Below, piece after piece: positions 52,049 through 59,511 of a stretch of DNA of 64,000 nucleotides. Origin of the DNA: DATKZH01 sp964475955. GTDB lineage: Bacteria > Planctomycetota > Planctomycetia > Pirellulales > Thermoguttaceae. The position numbers were made by a program, and so were the translations under genes. Location of the stretch: assembly GCA_964475955.1 (NCBI GenBank), contig CAYYZY010000014.1:1-64000 (forward strand), written 5' to 3'. Under the pieces are notes generated by a model, which did no database searches, was not told the origin of the DNA, and saw only the letters and a list, made by a program, of their open reading frames with translations. Numbering within the stretch: the first letter of the stretch is position 1; every line of letters starts with the position of its first letter.

Positions 52049-54598
52049 ATGGCGGACCGCTTCGATCCATATTACGAGTGGCTGGGCATCCCGCCCGAGG
52101 AACAGCCGCCGAACCACTACCGCCTCCTCGAGCTGAGCCTGTTCGAGGATCTTTCCAGCGTGATTCGGGCGGCCACGGCCAAGCGTACGGAGCATCTGAG
52201 GACGTATCAGTTGAGCCGGCACTCCGCGGAGTGCCAGCGGTTGCTCAACGAAGTCGCCGCGGCTTCCGCCAGCCTGTTGGACGTGGACACGAAAGCCGCC
52301 TACGATACGGAACTTCGCGACAAGCTGCGGGCCCAAGGCGTGCTGCCGCAACCCACTCGTGCGGGCGACGCCGCGGTACAGCCGTCGCGGCACGGCGCAC
52401 CGGGGGCCGCCGCGACGCGGAAGCTGCCCCCCCTTCCCAAGAGGGGGAAGGCCGGGAGGCAAGCGGGTTCGCTCCCTGCGTGGCTGCCGAAGGCGGGCCT
52501 TGCTGCTTGCGCGGCGGCGATCGGGCTGGCGCTGGTCGTATCGCTTCTCATCTGGGGTACGGGGTCGTATGAAAAGGAATCGTCCCTGGTTTTCGAGTGG
52601 CCGGAGGATGAGCGTTCCGAGGCCACGCTGAAGGTGAATGGGGAGCCGGTGGACGTCCCGGCCGACGGCCCGGTGGTGCACCACGGTTTGCCTGGCAACT
52701 ACAAGATTGTGGCGTGCCGGCCGGGGTTCGAGTCCTTCGAGACGACGGTCGACGCGGGCCTGGGCGAAACAACAATCCGGCCGGTCTGGGAACCCGAGGC
52801 GGAGGCGGTGGCCAAGGCCCCTGCGGCCCCCGAGGAAGAAACCGAAGGGGACGAAGACGTCGCAGACGCGGAGCCGGAGTCGTCGGCCGACAAGCTGGCC
52901 GAGACGCCGGCAGCCATCCCGGAACCGAAGCCGGGCGCCGTCGAAGAGCCGGCCGGCGAGCGCGCCCGACCGGGAACCGCACCGGCCGCTCCCAAGCCGG
53001 CGCCGCAAGAACCGGCGCCGCCGCAAGCGCTCGCCGAGGCGATTGCGCGGGCGAGGGAGTCGGTCGTCTGCATTCGCCCGATCCCCGGGAACGGCCCGGT
53101 GCCGCCGAGGGCGGGATTCGTGCTCGGTCCCCAGAAGGAGCTGATCGTGACCAGCTATCGCGCGGTAGCCGGCGCCGTTGCCGCGCGCGTGACCTTCGGC
53201 GACGGGAGCATCACCGAGGTGACGCACTACGCGGCCGTCGACCCGCAGAAGGACTTGGCGTTGCTTCGAACGGTCTCGTGGCCGACCGTGCCGGGGTTGC
53301 CCCTGGCCTTTGAGGTAGGGCCGGAAGAGGAGTTGGCCGCGCTGGGGCTCGCCATCGGACCGATGCCGCCGGGCTCGCCGCCGACAACCGTTGGTTTCGG
53401 TGGGCCGTCCGGCCCCCCATTGCCCCCGTCGGGCCCTGTGCCCGTGCGCCCGACGCCCGGCAGGGCGTTGGAGTTGGCGCAGGGCGTGAAGCTGGCCGGA
53501 TTCTCGGGCTGGATGCCGGGGCACGACTTCGATCGCGACGCCTCCTGGATCCGCACGACGGCGACGATTTCGGAAGGCAACGCGGGCGGGCCGCTCGTCA
53601 ATGCGCGCGGCGAGGTGGTGGGGGTGAATTCCGGAATGGCGATCGACGTTCCCGACCTGAACCTGGCCCTGGCCGCCCTGGAAGTGCATCGGCTGGCGCT
53701 CGGCGCGGCCAACCGTTCCGACGCCCTGGCGTCGCTGTCGCAGGGCGGTGGACCCGGCGGCCCACCAAGAGGAATGGGCGGGCCGGGAAGACCGGCGCCA
53801 TCGGGCCCGGCCGGGCGAGCCGGGGGAAGAAGCGGAATGCCGGGAGGAGCTGAAACGCCGAGCACGCGCGGAACGCCCGCAGGTGCGGCCGAGCCGGACA
53901 TCGTGCTCGCCTCCGGCAAAACCTTTCGACGCGAGGATTTCCAGATCGATGAGGCCGCGGCCGGGAGGCTGGTCGAAAGCTGGGCGGACGAAGACGATTT
54001 CGTGCTCCAGGTCAAACACGGGAGCTTGTTCAAGACGGGCTACGTCGCGCACCGCGACGAGAAGCTCAACGGGCTGGCCATCCTCTTCCACGACGAAGAC
54101 ACCCCGATGCTCTACGTCCACTACGTCGACAACAAGATGGACGGAGTGCTCAGGTTGTGGGACGAAAAGGGGCACGATCGCTACTGTTGCGAATTGTCGG
54201 AGAACACGCGCGACGGCCTCTGCTGCGTGTTCGACAACGACCGCCCCCGCATGGTCGCCGAGATGGAGGACGACGCGTACGTTTCGATCGTCGTCGTCTC
54301 CGACGACGGCCAGCTCAAACGGTTCGACAGCGAGTCGGAGGCCCGCAAGGACGAACTCGGCCGGAAAGCCCTGGCGGCGGCCGACGACATCGACGGCGAA
54401 GTGATGAAGATCCAGGTGTCGCTCACGAGGAACCTGCGCGGCGCTATCGACGACGCCGAGTCGGAGAAGAAGCGCGCCATCCTCGCCAAGCTGAATCCCC
54501 AGAGGCGGGCGAGGATTTCCGGTCGCGCCAACAGTCGGAGAGCGGAAAGCGACCAGGCGATGAAGGCGCTGCGCCGCAAGAGCGGGGTTTCGCCGTAA
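52049..54598 (+). CDS. J-like domain, membrane helix and degenerate HtrA-type protease domain
   Basis: 849 residues. The N-terminus has the planctomycete J-like pattern ('DPYYEWLGIPPEEQPPNHYR') without the HPD tripeptide. A membrane helix lies near 148-170 ('LAACAAAIGLALVVSLLIWG'), then a PEGA-like beta segment and an acidic/Pro linker. Residues about 330-560 look like an HtrA trypsin fold, but the active site is broken: the usual 'TNAHV' region reads 'TSYRAVAG' without His, and GNSGGP reads GNAGGP, losing the nucleophile, while 'DPQKDLALLR' keeps the Asp. The C-terminus has MORN-like repeats ('YVAHRDEKLNGLAILFHDED', 'YVDNKMDGVLRLWDEKGHDR'). It is probably a membrane adaptor, not a protease. 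It heads the right arm. Confidence 0.78.
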   Translation: MADRFDPYYEWLGIPPEEQPPNHYRLLELSLFEDLSSVIRAATAKRTEHLRTYQLSRHSAECQRLLNEVAAASASLLDVDTKAAYDTELRDKLRAQGVLPQPTRAGDAAVQPSRHGAPGAAATRKLPPLPKRGKAGRQAGSLPAWLPKAGLAACAAAIGLALVVSLLIWGTGSYEKESSLVFEWPEDERSEATLKVNGEPVDVPADGPVVHHGLPGNYKIVACRPGFESFETTVDAGLGETTIRPVWEPEAEAVAKAPAAPEEETEGDEDVADAEPESSADKLAETPAAIPEPKPGAVEEPAGERARPGTAPAAPKPAPQEPAPPQALAEAIARARESVVCIRPIPGNGPVPPRAGFVLGPQKELIVTSYRAVAGAVAARVTFGDGSITEVTHYAAVDPQKDLALLRTVSWPTVPGLPLAFEVGPEEELAALGLAIGPMPPGSPPTTVGFGGPSGPPLPPSGPVPVRPTPGRALELAQGVKLAGFSGWMPGHDFDRDASWIRTTATISEGNAGGPLVNARGEVVGVNSGMAIDVPDLNLALAALEVHRLALGAANRSDALASLSQGGGPGGPPRGMGGPGRPAPSGPAGRAGGRSGMPGGAETPSTRGTPAGAAEPDIVLASGKTFRREDFQIDEAAAGRLVESWADEDDFVLQVKHGSLFKTGYVAHRDEKLNGLAILFHDEDTPMLYVHYVDNKMDGVLRLWDEKGHDRYCCELSENTRDGLCCVFDNDRPRMVAEMEDDAYVSIVVVSDDGQLKRFDSESEARKDELGRKALAAADDIDGEVMKIQVSLTRNLRGAIDDAESEKKRAILAKLNPQRRARISGRANSRRAESDQAMKALRRKSGVSP

Positions 54599-54711
54599 TC
54601 TCCGCGGGCTGCTCCGAGGCTCGTGGGCCGGGCGGCCGGCGGCCCCTTGTCGGGCCGGTCGCCGACTGCGGCAACCCCGCAGGGGACCCGTTTCAAGGGA
54701 GGACGTCTTCA

Positions 54712-55728
54712 ATGATTGTTCGCGTGCGGCGGTTCTGGGTGATCGCGATGCTGCTGATCGGGGCGCTCGCTCCGGCGGCACCGTGCCGGCCGGCGGGGGC
54801 GCAGCAGCGCGAAGCCGGTCGGCGGGAAACGAGTCGGCGGGAGGACAAGCGCTACGACGAAGTCGTCAACGCGTTCATCGCGTACGACATCGGGCAGTTG
54901 CGCGGGGCCCAGGGACAACGGGCCAACCAGGCCTTCCGGTCGCTTCAGGGCGATGCCGCGATTCCGGCCGTGATCCGCGGCGTCAACAAGGCGGCCCGCA
55001 TGCGGCAGAGCTGCCCGATCATCGTGGTCGCGCGCAAGCTCGAAAACATGCTGGAGGCGACCAAGGACGACGACATGCTCCGGTACGCGATCGATCATCT
55101 CGACAACTCCGGCCAGGGCGTCGTCTACGGAAGCTACGTCGACCGGCTCCGCGAGCTCGCCGAGCGGAAGCTCTACGGGGAGGGCCGGCGCCAGCGAAAG
55201 CTCCAGGGCGGCACCGTTTCCCAGTTGCTGCGGGCCCAGAAGCCGGTCGAGCAGTGGACGTACGAGGACCTTCAGGAAGCGATCCACCAGGAAAAGGGCT
55301 CGCAACTGGTGCGCGTGCTCGAGGAGCTGGAAAAGCGCAAGGGGGCCCAACACACCAACACGCTGGCCCAGGCGATCGCCGTCGTGCCCGACGACGCCCG
55401 GGAAATCGCCCGGGCCCTGCTCGCCCAGCGCCTCGTGCGCATGACCGACGGCACGCTGCGCGCGAAGCTGGAGGACCCGAACGTGGAGGTACGGGCGGCG
55501 GCCGTCCGGGCGGTGGGGTACAAGCGGGCGCCGCTTTACAGGGAAGTCGCCGCGGCGATGCGCGACAAGCCGCTGGTGGCCGAGTATGCCCGGCAGGTGT
55601 TGTTGAAGCTCTCGGGCGAGGATTTCGGCCCGGGCCCCGACGCGTCGGTCGCCGAGTGGTACGCGGCGAGCAAGCGCTGGGAGGCATGGGCCGAGCGGCA
55701 GCAGATGGAGGAGGAAGAGTCGCGCTAA
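54712..55728 (+). CDS. exported HEAT-like repeat protein (paralogue of the left-arm protein)
   Basis: 338 residues; ATG at 54712 with GGGAGGA upstream and a signal peptide (FWVIAMLLIGALAPAAPCRP). Helical repeats of HEAT type are seen near the C-terminus ('LEDPNVEVRAAAVRAVGYKR'). It ends with 'LSGEDFGPGPDAS' and a Trp pair ('RWEAWAE'), the same terminal motif as the protein at 49310. Upstream is the J-like/HtrA-like gene (113-base gap), downstream the multihaem cytochrome. Its TAA stop falls in the edge of an arm of the interspersed repeat. Confidence 0.7.
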   Translation: MIVRVRRFWVIAMLLIGALAPAAPCRPAGAQQREAGRRETSRREDKRYDEVVNAFIAYDIGQLRGAQGQRANQAFRSLQGDAAIPAVIRGVNKAARMRQSCPIIVVARKLENMLEATKDDDMLRYAIDHLDNSGQGVVYGSYVDRLRELAERKLYGEGRRQRKLQGGTVSQLLRAQKPVEQWTYEDLQEAIHQEKGSQLVRVLEELEKRKGAQHTNTLAQAIAVVPDDAREIARALLAQRLVRMTDGTLRAKLEDPNVEVRAAAVRAVGYKRAPLYREVAAAMRDKPLVAEYARQVLLKLSGEDFGPGPDASVAEWYAASKRWEAWAERQQMEEEESR

Positions 55729-55745
55729 ATGACGCTGCGCGATTT
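55723..55745 (+). repeat. single arm related to the stop-codon-supplying repeat
   Basis: GCTAAATGACGCTGCGCGAT resembles CTARATCACCGTGCGCGATTCG with about three changes. Its TAA is the stop codon of the HEAT-like gene. No partner arm is seen before the next gene, so this may be a remnant. Confidence 0.45.
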
Positions 55746-55786
55746 CTCATCCGACGGGCAACATCACGATCGACGGCGGGTCGACG

Positions 55787-57577
55787 ATGCGGCGAATCGC
55801 CTTGCTCCTGGTCGTCTTCCTCACCGCATCGGTTGCCGCGGTGTTTTCGCTCAAGCGGCGGCCGCTCGGCGCCGCGGAGGCCCAGCGCGAGACGGAGAAG
55901 CCGCCCGCCGCCGCGATCGAAGGGCGCGTGCTCTCCGTGTCGGGCCCGGTGGAGGGGGCCTTGGTCAGGGTGAAGGGCCGGCCCGGCCGCGTTTCGACTG
56001 ACCGTGAAGGCCGTTTCTCGCTTCCAGTGCATGGGGGCTCACCGGTCCGCGTTACGGCATCGAAAGAGGGGTATTTCGTGGCGGGGGTCGATTGGCCGGG
56101 CCGCGGTCGGTCGACGATCCGGCTTCGCGCCCATCCCCGGGAGGACTGCACCGACTACGCGTGGATCGACCCCCGCCCCGACGCCCGGCGGCCCGACCAA
56201 TGCGGCAACTGCCACGAGCAGGTGTACCGCGAATGGTCGGAAAGCCCTCACGCCCGATCGGCCACCAACCGGCGTTTCATGAACCTCTACGAGGGGACCG
56301 ACTGGCGGGGGAACGAAGATGTGGGCTGGAGTCTGCTCGACGAGTTCCCCGAGGGGAGCGGGGTGTGCTGGTCGTGTCATGTCCCGTCGCTCGAGCCGGA
56401 CCCCGCGATCACCGGCGACCTGCGCAGGACGAGCGGCGTGGAGCGTCTGGGCGTCCACTGCGATTTCTGCCACAAGATCGCCGACGTGTCGGTCGATCAC
56501 GCGGGGCTCGATCACGGACGTTTTGCCCTGCGGCTGGTGCGCCCAGTGCCGGGCCGGGAGGTCTTCTTCGGCTCGATCGACGACGACCGGGGGCGTTCCG
56601 TCTCGCTGCCACTGTACAGCGAGAGCCGCTACTGCGCGAGCTGTCACGAGGGAGTCCTGTTCGGCACGCACGCGTACGGGGAGTATTCCGAATGGCGGGC
56701 CAGCCCTTACGCCGCCCGGGGCATCGAGTGCCAGGACTGCCACATGGCCCCCACGGGCCGCATGGTCAACGTGGCCCCGGGGCACGGCGGTATCGACCGC
56801 GACCCGAACACGCTGGCCAACCACGGTTCGTCCCGCGCCAAAGCGAGCGTGCTCGGCAAGCACGTGTTGCTGAGTCTCGAAGGCAAGGAGTCGGCAGCGG
56901 GGGTGACGGTGCTCGCGGAGGTTCGAGTGGAGGGCGTGGGGCACCGCATGCCGACCGGCTATCCGTCCCGCGCCGTGATCCTCTGGGTGCGTGCCACGAC
57001 CGCCGACGGCAAGCCGGCCCGCTTGCTCGAAGGCCCGGTGCTCCCCCCGCTGGCGGGCGACGGGCCGGTGGCCGAGGGCGGTCTGGCAGGACGGCCAGGC
57101 CGGATGTACGCTAAGGTCCTCGAGGGGCTCGACGGCCAACTGCCCGCCCCGTACTGGAAGGCCACGCGCGTGAAGTACGACACCCGGCTGATGCCCGACC
57201 AGATCGACCGCCTGCGGTTTCGGTTTGCACGGGCCGAAGGGGATTTGACGGTGGAGGCGCGGCTGGTCTATCGGCGTTTCAGCAAATTTCTGGCCGATCA
57301 GAAGGGCTGGCCCGACAACGAGGTGCCGATTGTCATGAAGGAATGGAGCACGGGGCGCGGCGACGCGGGGCCTTCGGGCGACGGCGGGAAGGGAGCGGAG
57401 AAGCGGGCGAGCCGTCGTTCGCACGACGCGCGGCCGATGCGCGTCTTGGCAGGGCGCACTGCCACGGCGTCTCGCTCGGTTGCGGCCGACGGCCACGATC
57501 GGAAACGAGAACCCCGGACGCACACAACAAGAAGCACGCCTCATGGATCAACGCGCTTGTCAGGCGGTGGGAATTGA
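55787..57577 (+). CDS. five-haem cytochrome c with carboxypeptidase-regulatory-like N-terminal domain
   Basis: 596 residues. An N-terminal hydrophobic signal or anchor is followed by a CarboxypepD_reg-like beta domain at about 44-115 ('EGRVLSVSGPVEGALVRVKG'). Five CxxCH motifs then occur: CGNCH 139, CWSCH 194, CDFCH 225, CASCH 283 and CQDCH 315. 'GHRMPTGYPSRAVILWVRAT' parallels the 'TGHNFPGERHN' segment of the left-arm cytochrome. The last 60 residues or so are basic, low in hydrophobics and unlike the paralogue, and the gene overlaps the Hsp70 start by 35 bases, so the natural stop may have been lost. The likely role is periplasmic electron transfer. Confidence 0.8.
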   Translation: MRRIALLLVVFLTASVAAVFSLKRRPLGAAEAQRETEKPPAAAIEGRVLSVSGPVEGALVRVKGRPGRVSTDREGRFSLPVHGGSPVRVTASKEGYFVAGVDWPGRGRSTIRLRAHPREDCTDYAWIDPRPDARRPDQCGNCHEQVYREWSESPHARSATNRRFMNLYEGTDWRGNEDVGWSLLDEFPEGSGVCWSCHVPSLEPDPAITGDLRRTSGVERLGVHCDFCHKIADVSVDHAGLDHGRFALRLVRPVPGREVFFGSIDDDRGRSVSLPLYSESRYCASCHEGVLFGTHAYGEYSEWRASPYAARGIECQDCHMAPTGRMVNVAPGHGGIDRDPNTLANHGSSRAKASVLGKHVLLSLEGKESAAGVTVLAEVRVEGVGHRMPTGYPSRAVILWVRATTADGKPARLLEGPVLPPLAGDGPVAEGGLAGRPGRMYAKVLEGLDGQLPAPYWKATRVKYDTRLMPDQIDRLRFRFARAEGDLTVEARLVYRRFSKFLADQKGWPDNEVPIVMKEWSTGRGDAGPSGDGGKGAEKRASRRSHDARPMRVLAGRTATASRSVAADGHDRKREPRTHTTRSTPHGSTRLSGGGN

Positions 57578-59450
57578 CCTGGGGACGACGTACTCGTCTC
57601 TGGCGTACGTCGACTCGCAGATGACGCCTCGGGTGGTCTCCGACAGCTCGGGCCGCGCGGTGACGCCGAGCGTCGTCTTCTTCGACGACGAGGAGATCAT
57701 CGTCGGGGAGATCGCCCTGGAGCAGGCCAAGGCGCACGCCGACCGCGCGGTCCAGTTCATCAAGGTGCACATGGGCGACCCGTGGCGACGGGAGTTCCTG
57801 GGCCGCGAGCACACGCCCGAGAGCATCTCCGCCATGATCCTGGGCCAACTGGTCAAGGAGGCCGAGCCGCAGATCGGGCCCGTCGGCAAGGCGGTGATCA
57901 CGGTGCCGGCCTCCTTCACGGAGAAGCGGCGCCGCGCCACGCAGCAGGCGGGGGAAATCGCGGGGCTGGAAGTGATCGGCACGTTCAACGAGCCGATGGC
58001 GGCCACGCTGGCCTACGGGCTGCACCACGCTTCGCGCGAGCAGATCGTGCTGGTTTACGACCTGGGGGGCGGCACCTTCGACGTGACCGTGGTGCGGATT
58101 TCGCCCAGCGAACTCGAGGAGCTGGCCACCAGCGGGAACCGGCAGTTCGGCGGGCGCGACTGGGACCGCGTGCTCGTCGACTTCGTGGTCGACGATTTCC
58201 GCAAAGCGCACGGCGCCGACCTTCGCGCCGACGAGCAGGCGATGCAGGACCTCCAGGTGGAGTGCGAGCACGCCAAGCGCCGGCTGACGCAGATGAAGCG
58301 CACCACGATCCGCGTGCACGCCGCCGGGCGCGATCACGCGGTCGACGTGCGGCGCTCGCAGTTCGAGGAGCTCACCGCCCACCTGCTGCACGCCACCAAG
58401 CTGACGACGGAGATGGTCATCAAGGACGCGGGCCTGGCCTGGGGCCGGCTCTCCCGCGTGGTGCTGGTCGGGGGTTCCACCCACATGCCGGCCGTGCGGC
58501 GCATGCTGGAGCAGGTGAGCGGCAAGCCGCCCGATACGGGCGTCAACCCCGTGCTGGCCGTGTCGTTGGGGGCGGCCACGTACGCGCATATGCTGGAGAG
58601 GGGCCGGGGGCGGCGCGTGATTCGGTCGCCGGAGGGCGCCGCGCCGGTCGACGATCGAACGGCCTACGAGCTGGAGGCGGCGTCCGGCGCGCTGCCGACG
58701 GCCGAGGAGACGATGCCGCTGGTCCACTTCGTCACGGCCCACGGCGTCGGCGTCAAGGTCCGCTCCCGCGACGCGGCGCGCAACAAGGTGCTGATCCCCA
58801 AGAACACCCGGGTGCCGGTGAGCGTGACCAAGCAGTTTTACACCAAGTCGACCGGCTCTCGCGGCACGCGGATCAAGATCGACATCACCCAGGGCGATAC
58901 CGACGACCTGGCCGTGGCCGAATCGCTCGGCACCGGGCGGATCGAGGGCGTCCCCCGCGGGGCGCCCGAGGGCCAGCCCGTCGACGTGACCATGGAGTTC
59001 GACGAGCAGGGGCGCCTGCACATCCACGCGGTCTACGTGCCGACGGGCCAGAAGATGGACCTCTCGCTGGAAATCCCCGGCGGGCTCGAGCAGGAGGAGG
59101 TCGAGGCGCAGCGGCGGTTCCTCGAAAGCGCCGGCTTCCTGAAGCCGATCGACGCGCATGGGCTGCTCGAGGAGCTGGAGCGGGCGGAGTCGCTCGACGC
59201 CGACGATCCGCTCGACGTCGAGGTGCTCAACGACGAAGTCGACACCTCGGCCGACGAGGGCCAAATGGCGACCGACGAGTACCCGGTGGTCGGCGAGGAC
59301 CAGGTATCGACCGAAGAGTACCTACCGGCCCGCGATGAGGACCGGGTGTTCACCGCCGAAGATCTGTTCCGGGACCTGGGGGCCGACCTGGATGACGACG
59401 AGGATCAGGGTGACGACGCGGACGACCTCCCGCTGATCGATCCGGTCTGA
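57543..59450 (+). CDS. Hsp70/DnaK-family chaperone
   Basis: 635 residues from the ATG at 57543. The nucleotide-binding domain is intact: 'GIDLGTTYSSLAYVD', 'VITVPASFTEKRRRATQQAG', 'VYDLGGGTFDVTVVRI' and 'VVLVGGSTHMPAVRRML'. A substrate-binding beta domain follows at about 390-520. The C-terminal part is a short helix plus a very acidic tail of about 90 residues rich in Asp/Glu ('DDDEDQGDDADDLP') in place of a regular lid. It differs enough from the Hsp70 at 28730 not to be a recent copy. No grpE or canonical dnaJ is near. J-like N-termini without HPD are encoded on both sides (52049 and 59512). Confidence 0.9.
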   Translation: MDQRACQAVGIDLGTTYSSLAYVDSQMTPRVVSDSSGRAVTPSVVFFDDEEIIVGEIALEQAKAHADRAVQFIKVHMGDPWRREFLGREHTPESISAMILGQLVKEAEPQIGPVGKAVITVPASFTEKRRRATQQAGEIAGLEVIGTFNEPMAATLAYGLHHASREQIVLVYDLGGGTFDVTVVRISPSELEELATSGNRQFGGRDWDRVLVDFVVDDFRKAHGADLRADEQAMQDLQVECEHAKRRLTQMKRTTIRVHAAGRDHAVDVRRSQFEELTAHLLHATKLTTEMVIKDAGLAWGRLSRVVLVGGSTHMPAVRRMLEQVSGKPPDTGVNPVLAVSLGAATYAHMLERGRGRRVIRSPEGAAPVDDRTAYELEAASGALPTAEETMPLVHFVTAHGVGVKVRSRDAARNKVLIPKNTRVPVSVTKQFYTKSTGSRGTRIKIDITQGDTDDLAVAESLGTGRIEGVPRGAPEGQPVDVTMEFDEQGRLHIHAVYVPTGQKMDLSLEIPGGLEQEEVEAQRRFLESAGFLKPIDAHGLLEELERAESLDADDPLDVEVLNDEVDTSADEGQMATDEYPVVGEDQVSTEEYLPARDEDRVFTAEDLFRDLGADLDDDEDQGDDADDLPLIDPV

Positions 59451-59511
59451 GGGCTCGGCGCGGTCGGCCAACGAGGGCCGTTGGATGGGGCCGATAGCGC
59501 GCGGCCGTTTG

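Noticed and set aside
52049..54598. Active HtrA-type protease
   Set aside because: The Ser of GNSGGP is Ala and the catalytic His segment lacks His.
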